From NCBI GenBank assembly GCA_002482545.1, contig DLGF01000024.1, positions 261,257-325,256 on the forward strand: DNA of 64,000 bases. Direction: 5' to 3'. Shown one piece after another: positions 24,413 through 33,675 of this stretch (the first letter of the stretch is position 1; every line of letters begins with the position of its first letter). Position numbers and translations under genes: made by a program. The stretch is from Sporomusaceae bacterium UBA7701 (GTDB lineage Bacteria; Bacillota; Negativicutes; Sporomusales; UBA7701). Below the pieces are notes generated by a model that searched no databases, was not told the DNA's origin, and worked only from the letters and a program-made list of their open reading frames with translations.

Positions 24413-27400
24413 TTACCCTGCCTTATCCATGAATTTGACGGAAATGAGCTTCGAGACGCCCGACTCTTCCATCGTGACGCCGTGCATGACGTCAGCCACT
24501 TCCATTGTCCCCTTGCGGTGGGTTACGATGATGAACTGCGTACTTTCGGAATAATCCCGCAAAAATTCGCTGAACCGCTGGACATTGGCTTCGTCCAGAG
24601 CGGCGTCGATCTCGTCCAGCACGCAGAAGGGCGTCGGCCGGTAGGTCAGGAAGGCGAACAGGAGCGCGATAACCGTCAGCGCCCGCTCTCCTCCCGACAG
24701 CAGGGCCAGATTCTGCTGTTTCTTGCCCGGCGGCTGAACGATGATTTCAATGCCGGTGCCCAGGATGTCGTCCGGGTCGGCAAGCTGCAGCTCCGCCTTG
24801 CCGCCGCCGAACAGCCGGATGAAGAGTTCGCCGAAGTGTTCGTTGATCTTGAGGAACGCCGCTTTGAACTGCTTGGACATCGTGCTGTCGATGTCTTTGA
24901 TGATGGTCATCAGATATTCTCTGGCGGCGGTGAGGTCCTGATACTGCCCGCGCAGAAATTCGTACCGTTCCTTCAGCCTGGCGTATTCGTCGATGGCGGC
25001 GGGATTGACCGGGCCTAGGAGGGCGATGGCGGCTTCCAGTTCCTCTACCCGGGCGGTTAAAACTTCCGGAGCTTCATCCCGGAACAAGGCTTCCGCCTGT
25101 TCCCGGTTCATTCCGAAGCGGTCCCGGAGCTGCTCGTCCGCATAGGATATGTCGTAGGTAAAGCGCGCGGCCAGCAGCTCCAGTTCGTGAAGCCGGTTCT
25201 GAATGGCGGCCTGCTTGCGCCTGAGCTCGCGGATCTCCCGGTCGAGCTTCTGTTGCCTGGCCATGACGTTCAGTTTATCGCCCATGAGGGTGTCGCGCCG
25301 CTTTTCCTGCTCAGCCTTCTGCCCGGTCAGCTCGTCCTTCCGGACGGCAATGCCGGCCAGTTCCGCGCCGGCGCGGGCGATTTCCTCGTCGGCGCGGGCG
25401 ATTTCCGCCTCCAGGGCGGCGGCCTGCCGGGTAAAACGAGACTCGGCCTGCCGATAGTTTTCGCAATTCAGGGTGATCGAATGAACTTCCTGCTCCAAAG
25501 CCGAAAGTTTGATTTTCGCGTCGGTCAGGGACTCAGCCAGGGAATCCCGCCGCTCCTGCAGTCGCTTCAGGTCTTCCTGCCAGGCCGTGATCTGGAGTTT
25601 GTGCTCGGCGTCCCGCGCTTCGAGGACGGCGATCAGCCCGGTGGTCTCCGCCATCCGGTCGACGAGGGCCGCCGACTCCCGGCGGAGGTCCTCGCGTTCG
25701 CTTTCCAGCGTCGCCAGGGCGAGCCGCTGCCGATTCAATTCCTGCCCCGCCTTCTCCGCCAGGATGGAGAGTTCGGCCTGACGCACCTCTACCCCCTGAC
25801 GCCGGGTTTGGCTGTTCTCCAGCTCCGCCAGGACGGCCGCCTTGGCGCGGTCCGCCGCCCCGGCCCTTTCCCGGAGGGCGGCCAGCTCGCTTTCCAGCGC
25901 CTTCAGGGCCTCCCCGGTGACCGTGATTTCATTGCCGCGCCCGAGGAAACTGGCCTCGCGGCGGGCCACGCTGCCGCCGGTGATACTGCCGCCGGGCTGG
26001 ATAAGCTGCCCGTCAAGGGTGACAATTTTTACGCCAAACCCGCTCTGCCGGGCTATCTTGAGGGCCGCGTCCATGTCGGCGGCCACTACGGTACGGGCCA
26101 GTAAAAAGTCGACAGCCGGCCGGAACTTGTCGTCACAGGAAACCAGCTCCGCGGCAAACCCGACCGCTCCCGGCGAATGCGCCGCGGCCGCTTCCGTGTC
26201 CCGCGGGCGCATGGGTTTGACGGTATTGAGCGGCAGAAAGGTGGCCCGCCCCAACTGGCGGTTTTTCAGATATTCCACCGCCGCCTTGGCGGTATCGTCG
26301 TTCTCGACGATAATGTTCTGCAGAGCGCCTCCCAGCGCCGTTTCCACGGCCACAACATGCTCGTCGCGCACGGAAATGACTTCCGCCACCGCGCCGCACA
26401 CCGCTTTCCGCCAGCCGGCGTTGGCTCTCAGGACGCTTTTCGGGCCGCGGCCAAAGCCTTCGTATTCGTTCTGCATATCCAGGAGAACTTTCATTCTGGA
26501 GCGATGTTCGCTTATTTTCCCGGACAGGCGGCTCTCGGCGTTGGCCATCTCGCCCAGCCGCCGTTCCAGCGCCTGCCGGCGCTCGACCGTTTCCGCGATC
26601 AGGGCGTCGACGGCTTTCAGATCTTCGGCCAGTTCCCGCTGCTCGCCCTCCACCCGCGCCAGCGCTGCTCCCGCTTCGCGGGCCTGGGCGTCGTATGTAT
26701 CATATTCTTTGCTTAATTGCGTCTCGCGATGTTTATGATTTTCCCGGTCCCTCTCCATGGTCCGAAGGGTGTTCTTTTGGGTGACCAGTTCCTGAAGGTG
26801 GCCGAAGGTGGCGTCTTTGGCCTGCTCGATCCGCCCCTCCGCCTCGCCGATGGTACGCAGCGCCTCCTGATACCCGGCGTTTTTCGCGGAATGAGCGGCT
26901 TGCAGCTCGAGCACCTGCTGCTTCTTGGCGCTTAACGCTTCCTGCCATTCGGCCAGCTTGCCGCGGTTTTCCTCCCGGTCGGCCTCCAGCCGGACGACGT
27001 CCTGGCGCGTCCGCTCTTTGGTCCGCTGTTCCTGCCCGACCCGTTCCGCAAGGACGGCCGCCTTTCCGTCCAGCCGCTCCATTTCCGTGGCCAGCGAAAC
27101 AATCGCCGTCTCGGCCTGCCGGGCGGTTTCATCCAGCGCGGCCAGCTCGTCGGTCAGCCGCTCCCGGTCGGTCTCGGCAAGCACCAGGTGGGAGGCGGCC
27201 GCTACGTCTTCGTCGGCAATAGACGCCTGCTCCAGCCTGACGCTTTCCGCATTTTTTTCGGCCTGGGTCAGCTTATGGGAAAGCAGCGTCACTTCGCAGG
27301 CGGTCTGTTCCGCCGCCAGAGCGTTGTACTGCGCGGTGCGCTCGGCGCTTTCGCCAAGCGGGCCGAGCTGGGTTTCAATTTCCGAGGTGATATCAAAAAC

Positions 27401-27970
27401 CCGGGTGAGGTTTTGCTCGGTATCGTCGAGTTTGCGCATCGCTTCCTTTTTACGGTTCTTGTACTTGGTGATCCCCGCCGCTTCCTCGAATAGCAGCCGC
27501 CGTTCATCCGGCTTGCTGTTGAGCACCTCGTCCACTTTATTCTGGCTGATGACGGTCATGGATTCCCGTCCTAACCCGGCGTCAATCAGCAAGTCATAGA
27601 TATCTTTCAGCCGGCAGGGGGATTTGTTGATGAAAAATTCACCTTCCCCGGAGCGAAAAACCCGGCGGGTAATCGTTACCTCGTTGAAATCCAGCGGCAG
27701 CGTTCCGTCGGTATTGTCAAAAAAAAGCGAAACTTCGGCAACACCGAGGGGGCGCCGTTTCGCCGTTCCGGAGAAAATGACGTCCTCCATCCTCGCGCCC
27801 CGCAAGTTGCGAATGTTTTGCTCGCCCAAAACCCATCGGACGGCGTCCGAGATATTGCTCTTGCCGCTGCCGTTTGGCCCGACAATTGCGGTGATGCCGG
27901 ATTTAAACTCGATCTCGGTTTTTTCCGCGAACGATTTGAAGCCATAGGCCTCAAGCTTACGAAGTAACAA
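24413..27970 (-). CDS. smc: Chromosome segregation protein SMC
   Basis: Condensin ATPase that compacts and separates the chromosome. The N-terminal ATPase half has IVGPNGSGKSNISDAV (residues ~26-41), then a long coiled coil, the hinge at about residues 500-660 (PKSVLRANAGWRKAVCGAV; LIQPGGSITGGS), a second coiled coil, and the C-terminal half with ABC signature LLSGGERALTVIAL and Walker B FCVLDEIDAALD. 1185 residues is normal. The start is a TTG. Many frames on the opposite strand are composition shadows of the coiled coil. Confidence 0.98.
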   Translation of the reverse strand: MLLRKLEAYGFKSFAEKTEIEFKSGITAIVGPNGSGKSNISDAVRWVLGEQNIRNLRGARMEDVIFSGTAKRRPLGVAEVSLFFDNTDGTLPLDFNEVTITRRVFRSGEGEFFINKSPCRLKDIYDLLIDAGLGRESMTVISQNKVDEVLNSKPDERRLLFEEAAGITKYKNRKKEAMRKLDDTEQNLTRVFDITSEIETQLGPLGESAERTAQYNALAAEQTACEVTLLSHKLTQAEKNAESVRLEQASIADEDVAAASHLVLAETDRERLTDELAALDETARQAETAIVSLATEMERLDGKAAVLAERVGQEQRTKERTRQDVVRLEADREENRGKLAEWQEALSAKKQQVLELQAAHSAKNAGYQEALRTIGEAEGRIEQAKDATFGHLQELVTQKNTLRTMERDRENHKHRETQLSKEYDTYDAQAREAGAALARVEGEQRELAEDLKAVDALIAETVERRQALERRLGEMANAESRLSGKISEHRSRMKVLLDMQNEYEGFGRGPKSVLRANAGWRKAVCGAVAEVISVRDEHVVAVETALGGALQNIIVENDDTAKAAVEYLKNRQLGRATFLPLNTVKPMRPRDTEAAAAHSPGAVGFAAELVSCDDKFRPAVDFLLARTVVAADMDAALKIARQSGFGVKIVTLDGQLIQPGGSITGGSVARREASFLGRGNEITVTGEALKALESELAALRERAGAADRAKAAVLAELENSQTRRQGVEVRQAELSILAEKAGQELNRQRLALATLESEREDLRRESAALVDRMAETTGLIAVLEARDAEHKLQITAWQEDLKRLQERRDSLAESLTDAKIKLSALEQEVHSITLNCENYRQAESRFTRQAAALEAEIARADEEIARAGAELAGIAVRKDELTGQKAEQEKRRDTLMGDKLNVMARQQKLDREIRELRRKQAAIQNRLHELELLAARFTYDISYADEQLRDRFGMNREQAEALFRDEAPEVLTARVEELEAAIALLGPVNPAAIDEYARLKERYEFLRGQYQDLTAAREYLMTIIKDIDSTMSKQFKAAFLKINEHFGELFIRLFGGGKAELQLADPDDILGTGIEIIVQPPGKKQQNLALLSGGERALTVIALLFAFLTYRPTPFCVLDEIDAALDEANVQRFSEFLRDYSESTQFIIVTHRKGTMEVADVMHGVTMEESGVSKLISVKFMDKAG

Positions 27971-28129
27971 AACAAACCACCCTCACTATAGCCGAATTGC
28001 CCCTCACTGGTCCAAAATCCCTTTGCCGGTTCATCCGCGCAGCAGTTTCCCGGCCATCTGCGGGAAAGATTGAAAATTGCCTGTAGTCATCAAAATTTTA
28101 CCACGGGCAGCGAGTCTACACAACATAAA

Positions 28130-28158
28130 AAACCTGTTCACCCCGTGAACAGGTTTTG
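28130..28158 (-). terminator. Rho-independent terminator after spoVS
   Basis: Perfect 13-bp arms (28130-28142, 28146-28158) with a 3-base loop, followed on the minus strand by a T-run. The remaining bases between smc and this hairpin hold the smc promoter region but no clear boxes. Confidence 0.9.
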
Positions 28159-28178
28159 TACGGTGGCCCTACCCTTTT

Positions 28179-28439
28179 TTAGCGCGGCTCGACGATAAAG
28201 CGGATCGCCGTACGCTCTTCTCCATCGATCGTTATTTCGGCAAAAGCGGGAACCGTAACCAGATCAATACCATTCGGTGCGACGAAACCGCGGGCGATCG
28301 CCACAGCCTTGATGGCCTGGTTTACCGCCCCTGCTCCGACTGCCTGCACTTCTGCTGACCCTTTTTCTCTTAGTACGGCAGCCAGGGCACCTGCTACGGA
28401 TTTAGGATTTGACTGTGCGGATACCTTAAGTACTTCCAT
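28179..28439 (-). CDS. spoVS: Stage V sporulation protein S
   Basis: Small Alba-like protein needed for late spore development in Bacillus. The 86 residues match the family nearly throughout: MEVLKVSAQSNPKSVAGALA, EVQAVGAGAVNQAIKAVAIAR and GIDLVTVPAFAEI. It is monocistronic, flanked by a sigma-H promoter and a strong terminator. Its presence points to a spore former. Confidence 0.97.
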   Translation of the reverse strand: MEVLKVSAQSNPKSVAGALAAVLREKGSAEVQAVGAGAVNQAIKAVAIARGFVAPNGIDLVTVPAFAEITIDGEERTAIRFIVEPR

Positions 28440-28488
28440 TCCTTAACTAACCTCCTTTGGTAGCTAGGGCCTTTTATGGTACTAAGGT

Positions 28489-28516
28489 ATTCTCCGCATT
28501 TCCTAAAAATTCCTTC
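28489..28516 (-). promoter_or_regulatory. Sigma-H-type promoter of spoVS
   Basis: On the minus strand GAAGGAATTT (28516-28507), a 12-bp spacer and GAGAAT (28494-28489) match every defined position of the Bacillus sigma-H consensus (RNAGGAAWWW, N11-12, RNGAAT). Bacillus spoVS is known to be sigma-H-dependent. About 50 bp upstream of the spoVS ATG. Confidence 0.85.
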
Positions 28517-28527
28517 TTTGGTATTTT

Positions 28528-29580
28528 TTAATTATTCAATAACATAAATTTATTACCATTATATTGAATCTGATCGATTTCAACGATGATTTCCCCTTGC
28601 CGGGTGCCCTCCGGCCGGAAGGAAATCTCCCGGATTCCGTACTGGCTGCGCCAGTAAGCCGTATTCCGGTTGTTCAGGCCTCTGACCTTCGAGGCATCCC
28701 GGCGATGGTGCACCACCGTAAGCTTTTCCGGACGCTTGGCGGGAAAGCAGTCTAGCAGCCGGGCGACCAGCATTCTGTACCAGAAGGACTCGACCAGTTC
28801 CCCGAATGCGGGATGATAGGGGCCGGCCAGAACGGTATCGGCGTTAAGGTCCTCGGTTGCCTGCAGGCCGGTGCGAATAACCGGGATGCCGGCCGACTCG
28901 AACAAGAGTTTGAGATAGGCGGCGCGGGCCACGGCCGAATCCAGAGCCAGCGGCGCGTACCGTCCCGCCTGGTAAAGGGCGGCCAGCTGGGTTCCCGCAA
29001 TGACGATTGTCGGGTATACCCGGGTAAAGTCAGGCCTGAGGCGGACGACCTGGCCCGCGGTCCGGATGAGGCTGGGCCAATCTTCTCCCGGCAGGCCGGG
29101 CATGAGCTGAATGCCGCATTGCAAGGCATAGCTCTTGATGAGCGCCGCCGCTTTGGCGGTATCGGCTGCGCTGTGGCCCCGCCCGGCGCTTGCCAGCACC
29201 GCGTCGTCCAGCGACTGGGCTCCCAGTTCGATGGTTCCCACGCCAAACTCAATCAGCCTTTCAATCCGCTGACAATCAACGGCGTCGGGACGGGTGGAGA
29301 CGCGGATGGCGTCAACGGCCCCGTCTTCCAGCGCCTGTCTTGCCGGCGCCAGCAGCTCAATCTGCCTGGCGGCCGGCAAGGCGGTAAAGCTGCCGCCATA
29401 AAAAGCGATTTCCACCCGCCTGGGCTCCGAGATGCGGGCAAGATGACCGGCGATGATCGCCCGGACCTGTTCGACGGTTACCTCCGCAGACGCCCCGGTG
29501 ATCAGCCTTTGGTTGCAAAATACGCATTGATTGGGGCAACCGAGATGGGGGATAAAAATGGGGATGATATAGTGCTTCAC
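28528..29580 (-). CDS. Elp3-like radical SAM protein
   Basis: Radical SAM enzyme with the 4Fe-4S motif CPNQCVFC near residue 17, followed by EIAFYGGSFTALP (the GGS-type SAM contact) and GIQLMPGLPGEDW. The layout matches the Elp3/coproporphyrinogen-oxidase-like radical SAM branch, but no acetyltransferase domain follows, so tRNA-uridine modification by analogy to Elp3 is uncertain. I take the GTG at 29580, nine bases after GAGGAGG; the frame continues 15 codons up. 350 residues, downstream of rnc. Confidence 0.88.
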   Translation of the reverse strand: MKHYIIPIFIPHLGCPNQCVFCNQRLITGASAEVTVEQVRAIIAGHLARISEPRRVEIAFYGGSFTALPAARQIELLAPARQALEDGAVDAIRVSTRPDAVDCQRIERLIEFGVGTIELGAQSLDDAVLASAGRGHSAADTAKAAALIKSYALQCGIQLMPGLPGEDWPSLIRTAGQVVRLRPDFTRVYPTIVIAGTQLAALYQAGRYAPLALDSAVARAAYLKLLFESAGIPVIRTGLQATEDLNADTVLAGPYHPAFGELVESFWYRMLVARLLDCFPAKRPEKLTVVHHRRDASKVRGLNNRNTAYWRSQYGIREISFRPEGTRQGEIIVEIDQIQYNGNKFMLLNN

Positions 29581-29665
29581 CAGCGCTGACCTCCTCTGCC
29601 GGATCTCCCCTGCGTGAAACAACACATGGCGGCCAAGGGTCCTCCCCGGTCGCCATGTCAGCCCG

Positions 29666-30373
29666 CTATGCTTGCAATTCCTGGAGCGCCTGCCTGGCGG
29701 CGTTCTGCTCCGCTTCCTTCTTATTCCTGCCCTGTCCTACGCCGAGCCGGTCCCCGTTGACGTCAACCGCGACCTCGAAGGTCTTGTTATGATCCGGTCC
29801 GCTTTCGCCAACCACCTCATACAGGATCTTATGGCTGGAGTTGCGCTGGATGATTTCCTGAAGCAACGTCTTGTAGTCCTGAGCGTAATCGCCCCGTTCC
29901 ACCAGCGCGAGGTCGGCTTCCAGCTGGGTCAGGACAAACCGGGAAGCGGCGTCGAATCCGCCGTCCAGGTAAATTGCGCCGATAATCGCCTCAAAGGCGT
30001 CGGCGAGAATGGAAATCCGTTCCCGGCCGCCGGACGCCGCTTCCCCTTTCCCGAGCTTCAGATAGTCCCCCACCTCGAGTTCCCTGGCCCGCCGGGCAAG
30101 GGTCTGCTCGCAGACCACCGTAGCCCGGGCTTTGGTCAGTTCCCCCTCCGGCAAGGCGGGAAATTTACGGAAAAGATAGTCGCCGATGACCAGGTCCAAT
30201 ACGGCATCGCCCAGAAATTCCAGCCGCTCGTTATGATCAATCAGTCCGGCTTTTCGTTCATTGGCGTAGGAACTGTGGATCAAGGCCTGTTCCAATAACG
30301 CCGGATTACGGAACTCGACACCCAGTTTGCCGCAAACGGCGGTTAGCGTATCAGCTCTCCGGGAGGAAGGCAT
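29666..30373 (-). CDS. rnc: Ribonuclease III
   Basis: Double-strand RNA endonuclease that processes rRNA and mRNA. Catalytic domain with NERLEFLGDAVLDLVIGDYLF and the second acidic site LADAFEAIIGAIYLDGG; C-terminal dsRBD with YKTLLQEIIQ and KKEAEQNAARQALQEL. 235 residues. It sits after fabF, a common Firmicutes arrangement. Confidence 0.97.
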   Translation of the reverse strand: MPSSRRADTLTAVCGKLGVEFRNPALLEQALIHSSYANERKAGLIDHNERLEFLGDAVLDLVIGDYLFRKFPALPEGELTKARATVVCEQTLARRARELEVGDYLKLGKGEAASGGRERISILADAFEAIIGAIYLDGGFDAASRFVLTQLEADLALVERGDYAQDYKTLLQEIIQRNSSHKILYEVVGESGPDHNKTFEVAVDVNGDRLGVGQGRNKKEAEQNAARQALQELQA

Positions 30374-30376
30374 GGG

Positions 30377-31618
30377 CTAACCCTGGTATTTTTTGACCAT
30401 GATGGTTGCGTTATGGCCACCAAAGCCGAAAGAGTTGGACATTGCCACATTGACCACCTGTTTGCGCGCCGTATTGGGTACGTAATCGAGATCGAGCTCA
30501 GGATCGGGATTGTCGTAGTTAATGGTCGGGTGGATCATATCATGGGCCACCGACATGACGCAGGCGATAAACTCAATGCCGCCGGCGGCGCCCAGCAGGT
30601 GGCCGGTCATCGATTTAGTGGAGCTGATCGCCAGCTTTTTGGCATGGTCGCCGAACAGCCGCTTGACGGCAAGGGTTTCATTCTTGTCATTGAGGGGGGT
30701 CGAAGTCCCATGGGCATTGATATAATCCACTTCGTTCGGGGCGATACCGCCGTCTTTGAGGGCCATTTCCATGCACTTGGCGGCTTGGGCGCCCTCAGGG
30801 GCGGGAGCGGTAATATGGTAGGCGTCGGCATTGGAGCCGTAGCCGATCATCTCGGCGTAAATCTTCGCGCCCCGCGCCTGGGCGTGTTCCAGGGTTTCCA
30901 GAACGACAATGCCCGCGCCCTCGCCCATAACGAACCCGTCCCGGTCCCGCTCAAAGGGCCGCGAGGCTTTTTCCGGTTCGTCATTGCGGGTCGACAGAGC
31001 CTTCATCGAAGAGAAGCCGGCCAGCGCCGCCTGGGAGATGGTGGCCTCGGTGCCGCCGCAGACCATTACGTCGGCGTCGCCGCGCTGAATGAGCTTAAAG
31101 GCTTCGCCGATGGCATTGGTGCCGGTCGCGCAGGCGGTCACCACCGTCATGCAGGGCCCCTGCAGGCCGTACATGATGGAAACCTGGCCGGAGGCGATGT
31201 TGGCGATCATCATCGGAACGAAAAACGGGCTGATCCGGTTGGGACCTTTTTCAAACAGGACATGGTACTGATCGTGCAGGGTTTCCATGCCGCCGATGCC
31301 GCTGCCGATAATCGTTCCGATCCGATCCCGATTGATGGTGTTTAGGTCAAGGCCGCTATGGTCAAGGGCCATTTTCGTCGCGGCTACCGCGTATTGCGTA
31401 AAGCGGTCCATCCGTCTGGCCTCTTTTTTATCCATGAAGTTACCAGGTTCAAAACCTTTCACTTCGCCTGCGATCTGGGTCCCATAGTCGCTCGCGTCAA
31501 AGCGGGTGACTCTGCCGATGCCTGATTTGCCGGCCAATAGGGATTGCCAGTATTCTTCAACACCGATGCCGATCGGAGTTATTGCCCCAAGTCCAGTTAC
31601 GACAACTCTTTTCTTCAT
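30377..31618 (-). CDS. fabF: Beta-ketoacyl-ACP synthase II
   Basis: Condensing enzyme that elongates acyl-ACP with malonyl-ACP. The catalytic triad is visible: Cys in VVTACATGTNAIGEAF, His in NAHGTSTPLND and His in STKSMTGHLLGAAGG. The start ATG at 31618 follows AAGAGGTG; the frame has a GTG three codons earlier. 413 residues. Grouped with the FabK-like flavoprotein upstream and rnc downstream. Confidence 0.97.
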   Translation of the reverse strand: MKKRVVVTGLGAITPIGIGVEEYWQSLLAGKSGIGRVTRFDASDYGTQIAGEVKGFEPGNFMDKKEARRMDRFTQYAVAATKMALDHSGLDLNTINRDRIGTIIGSGIGGMETLHDQYHVLFEKGPNRISPFFVPMMIANIASGQVSIMYGLQGPCMTVVTACATGTNAIGEAFKLIQRGDADVMVCGGTEATISQAALAGFSSMKALSTRNDEPEKASRPFERDRDGFVMGEGAGIVVLETLEHAQARGAKIYAEMIGYGSNADAYHITAPAPEGAQAAKCMEMALKDGGIAPNEVDYINAHGTSTPLNDKNETLAVKRLFGDHAKKLAISSTKSMTGHLLGAAGGIEFIACVMSVAHDMIHPTINYDNPDPELDLDYVPNTARKQVVNVAMSNSFGFGGHNATIMVKKYQG

Positions 31619-31630
31619 GCGATTCACCTC

Positions 31631-32581
31631 TTAGGAATTGATTTCATCGGCTTCTTTCAGAAGTCTTGCAAATATATCTTTGACAGGAAGGATATCATCT
31701 ATTTTATGAATATACTCGCCGGTGAAGACCAATCCAGTCTCCACGTCTCCCTGCTGGGCACGGACGAGTGCCTTGATAATGCAAAAGTTCTGTTCGCAGT
31801 GCTTGAGACATGCGTCGCAGGAATCGGGAGCATCGACGGTACCTTCAATAATTTTCTCTGCAAACGGGTTTTTGACCGCCCGACCGGGCAATCCAACCGG
31901 ACTTTTGATCAAAACGACATCTTCGGGTTTGGCCTTAAGGTAGAATTCCTTAAGGGACGGGGCAGCGTTCGATTCCTCGCTGGCGGCAAACCGGGTTCCC
32001 ATCTGGACTCCGTTGCCCCCCAGCTTCAAGACCTCGACAATGTCCCGGCCGCTGATGACGCCGCCGGCCCCGATAATGGGTATATCTACCGCTTTTCTGA
32101 CTTCCGGCAGAATTTCGTGCATGGTACGATCCGTACCCAGATGGCCGCCAGCCTCTTTCCCCTCCACAATAACGGCGGATGCGCCGAGCGCTTCGGAAAT
32201 TTTCGCCAGTTTCGCCGAAGACACGATGGGGACAATAGGCGTACCGGACTCTTTGCCCAACCCGAACATGTCGCGGGAAAACCCGGCCCCGGCCACAATG
32301 AGGTCGATGCCTTCATCGATGGCGGTTTTCACCAGGGAGGCAAACTGTCGGGCCGCAACCATCGCGTTGATCCCGATGACGCCAGTTGTCAAGGAACGGG
32401 CCAGACGGATTTCATGCCGCAATTCATCCAAAGTCATACCTGAAGCCGCGATAAGCCCAATACCGCCCTCTGCGGCTACGGCAGCAGCCAAGCGGGCAGT
32501 CGATATTCTGACAGCCATACCGCCCTGGATGACAGGGATTCTGGCTACGAGTCGGCCTATCCTGAGTTCCGGAAGTTTCAA
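31631..32581 (-). CDS. NPD/FabK-like FMN flavoprotein with Cys cluster
   Basis: TIM-barrel flavoprotein of the nitronate monooxygenase / FabK superfamily. Flavin-binding segments IPVIQGGMAVRIS, VIVEGKEAGGHLGTD, IPIIGAGGVISGRD and GVQMGTRFAASEESNA are clear. The C-terminal region has four cysteines spaced CX2CX3CX4C (CDACLKHCEQNFC), not found in the second FabK-like gene of this operon. I take the TTG at 32581 after GGAGGAG; 316 residues. It may be a second enoyl reductase, a nitronate monooxygenase or an oxidoreductase of unknown substrate. Confidence 0.85.
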   Translation of the reverse strand: MKLPELRIGRLVARIPVIQGGMAVRISTARLAAAVAAEGGIGLIAASGMTLDELRHEIRLARSLTTGVIGINAMVAARQFASLVKTAIDEGIDLIVAGAGFSRDMFGLGKESGTPIVPIVSSAKLAKISEALGASAVIVEGKEAGGHLGTDRTMHEILPEVRKAVDIPIIGAGGVISGRDIVEVLKLGGNGVQMGTRFAASEESNAAPSLKEFYLKAKPEDVVLIKSPVGLPGRAVKNPFAEKIIEGTVDAPDSCDACLKHCEQNFCIIKALVRAQQGDVETGLVFTGEYIHKIDDILPVKDIFARLLKEADEINS

Positions 32582-32616
32582 GAAACAACTCCTCCATTCA
32601 ACGGGCATTACCCTTA

Positions 32617-32650
32617 AGAAAGTCCCGCGAAAAGCTCCACGGGACTTTCT
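32617..32650. terminator. Terminator-like hairpin between acpP and the flavoprotein gene
   Basis: 11-bp arms (32617-32627, 32640-32650) with a 12-base loop. A T-run follows on the plus strand; on the minus strand the tail is only TTCTTAAG. It may attenuate read-through from acpP into the flavoprotein-fabF-rnc part. Confidence 0.6.
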
Positions 32651-32668
32651 TTTTTTCCAGGTAATGTT

Positions 32669-32905
32669 TTAGCCTTGCTTTTCTTTGTCTATGTACTCCA
32701 CAGCGTCTTTAACGGTTTTGATTTTCTCGGCTGCTTCGTCAGGGATCTCGATATTGAATTCCTCTTCGAAGGCCATGATCAATTCGACGATATCGAGCGA
32801 ATCGGCTCCCAAGTCATCGATGAAGGTGGATTCCATTGCAACATCGGCTTCGTCTACACCAAGTTGTTCTACAACGATTTCCTTTACTTTGTCGAACGTA
32901 GTCAT
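32669..32905 (-). CDS. acpP: Acyl carrier protein
   Basis: Carries growing fatty acyl chains on a phosphopantetheine arm attached to the Ser in LGADSLDIVELI. The 78-residue acidic four-helix protein is canonical. Preceded by GGAGGTG. A terminator-like hairpin follows, so a separate abundant acpP transcript is likely. Confidence 0.98.
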   Translation of the reverse strand: MTTFDKVKEIVVEQLGVDEADVAMESTFIDDLGADSLDIVELIMAFEEEFNIEIPDEAAEKIKTVKDAVEYIDKEKQG

Positions 32906-32927
32906 TACGTTTCACCTCCTTCCAAAA

Positions 32928-33674
32928 TTATTGCATTACCATTCCGCCGTCTACATTGATGGTTTGCCCGGTAATATAGTTTGCCGCGTCCGAGGCTAAA
33001 AATAGCACTGCCGCCGCTACATCTTCCGGAGTGCCGGCCCGGCCCAGCGGAATTTGCTTGGCGTGTTCCTCCTTAGCTTGCTCAGGAATGGCGGCCGTCA
33101 TGTCGGTAAGAATAAAACCCGGAGCAACGGCGTTGGCCGTAATGCCTCTGGAAGCCAGTTCACGGGCGGTGGCTTTGGTAAAACCGATTACGCCGGCCTT
33201 GGCGGCCGCGTAGTTGGCTTGACCGGCATTTCCCATCTGACCGATAACTGACGCCATATTAATTATTTTACCACTTTTTTGCTTCATCATAACCCGGGCT
33301 GCCGCTTTTGTGCAGTTGAACACCCCTTTGAGGTTGGTGGTCAGCACTGCGTCCCAGTCTTCTTCCTTCATCCGGATAAGCAGCCCGTCACGGGTAATGC
33401 CGGCGTTGTTCACGAGAATGTCGACCCGGCCAAAGGCTTCCATCGCGGTTTTGACGAGCTCCTCGGCGATTTCCGCTTTCGACACGTCGCCCTGGCAGAG
33501 GACCGCTTCGCCGCCGCCCGCCTTGACGGTTTCCGCAACCGCTTCGGCTGCGGCCCTATTGCCGGCATAGTTTATTACAACTTTGGCGCCGGCCTTGGCG
33601 AGCCCCACGGCGACCGCCCGGCCGATGCCCCTGGAAGAACCGGTTATTATTGCCACTTTGCCACCTAAAAGCAT
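32928..33674 (-). CDS. fabG: 3-oxoacyl-ACP reductase
   Basis: NADPH-dependent short-chain dehydrogenase of fatty-acid elongation. Cofactor motif TGSSRGIGRAVA, NNAGITRD, catalytic Ser in NMASVIGQMG and Tyr/Lys in NYAAAKAGV. The ATG at 33674 follows AAGGAGG and lies next to the fabD stop; the frame extends 28 codons up without a ribosome site. 248 residues. Confidence 0.97.
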   Translation of the reverse strand: MLLGGKVAIITGSSRGIGRAVAVGLAKAGAKVVINYAGNRAAAEAVAETVKAGGGEAVLCQGDVSKAEIAEELVKTAMEAFGRVDILVNNAGITRDGLLIRMKEEDWDAVLTTNLKGVFNCTKAAARVMMKQKSGKIINMASVIGQMGNAGQANYAAAKAGVIGFTKATARELASRGITANAVAPGFILTDMTAAIPEQAKEEHAKQIPLGRAGTPEDVAAAVLFLASDAANYITGQTINVDGGMVMQ

Positions 33675-33675
33675 T

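Noticed and set aside
24413..27970. Many long frames on the plus strand opposite smc
   Set aside because: Periodic coiled-coil coding in GC-rich DNA opens antisense frames; none has a start signal or recognisable domain.
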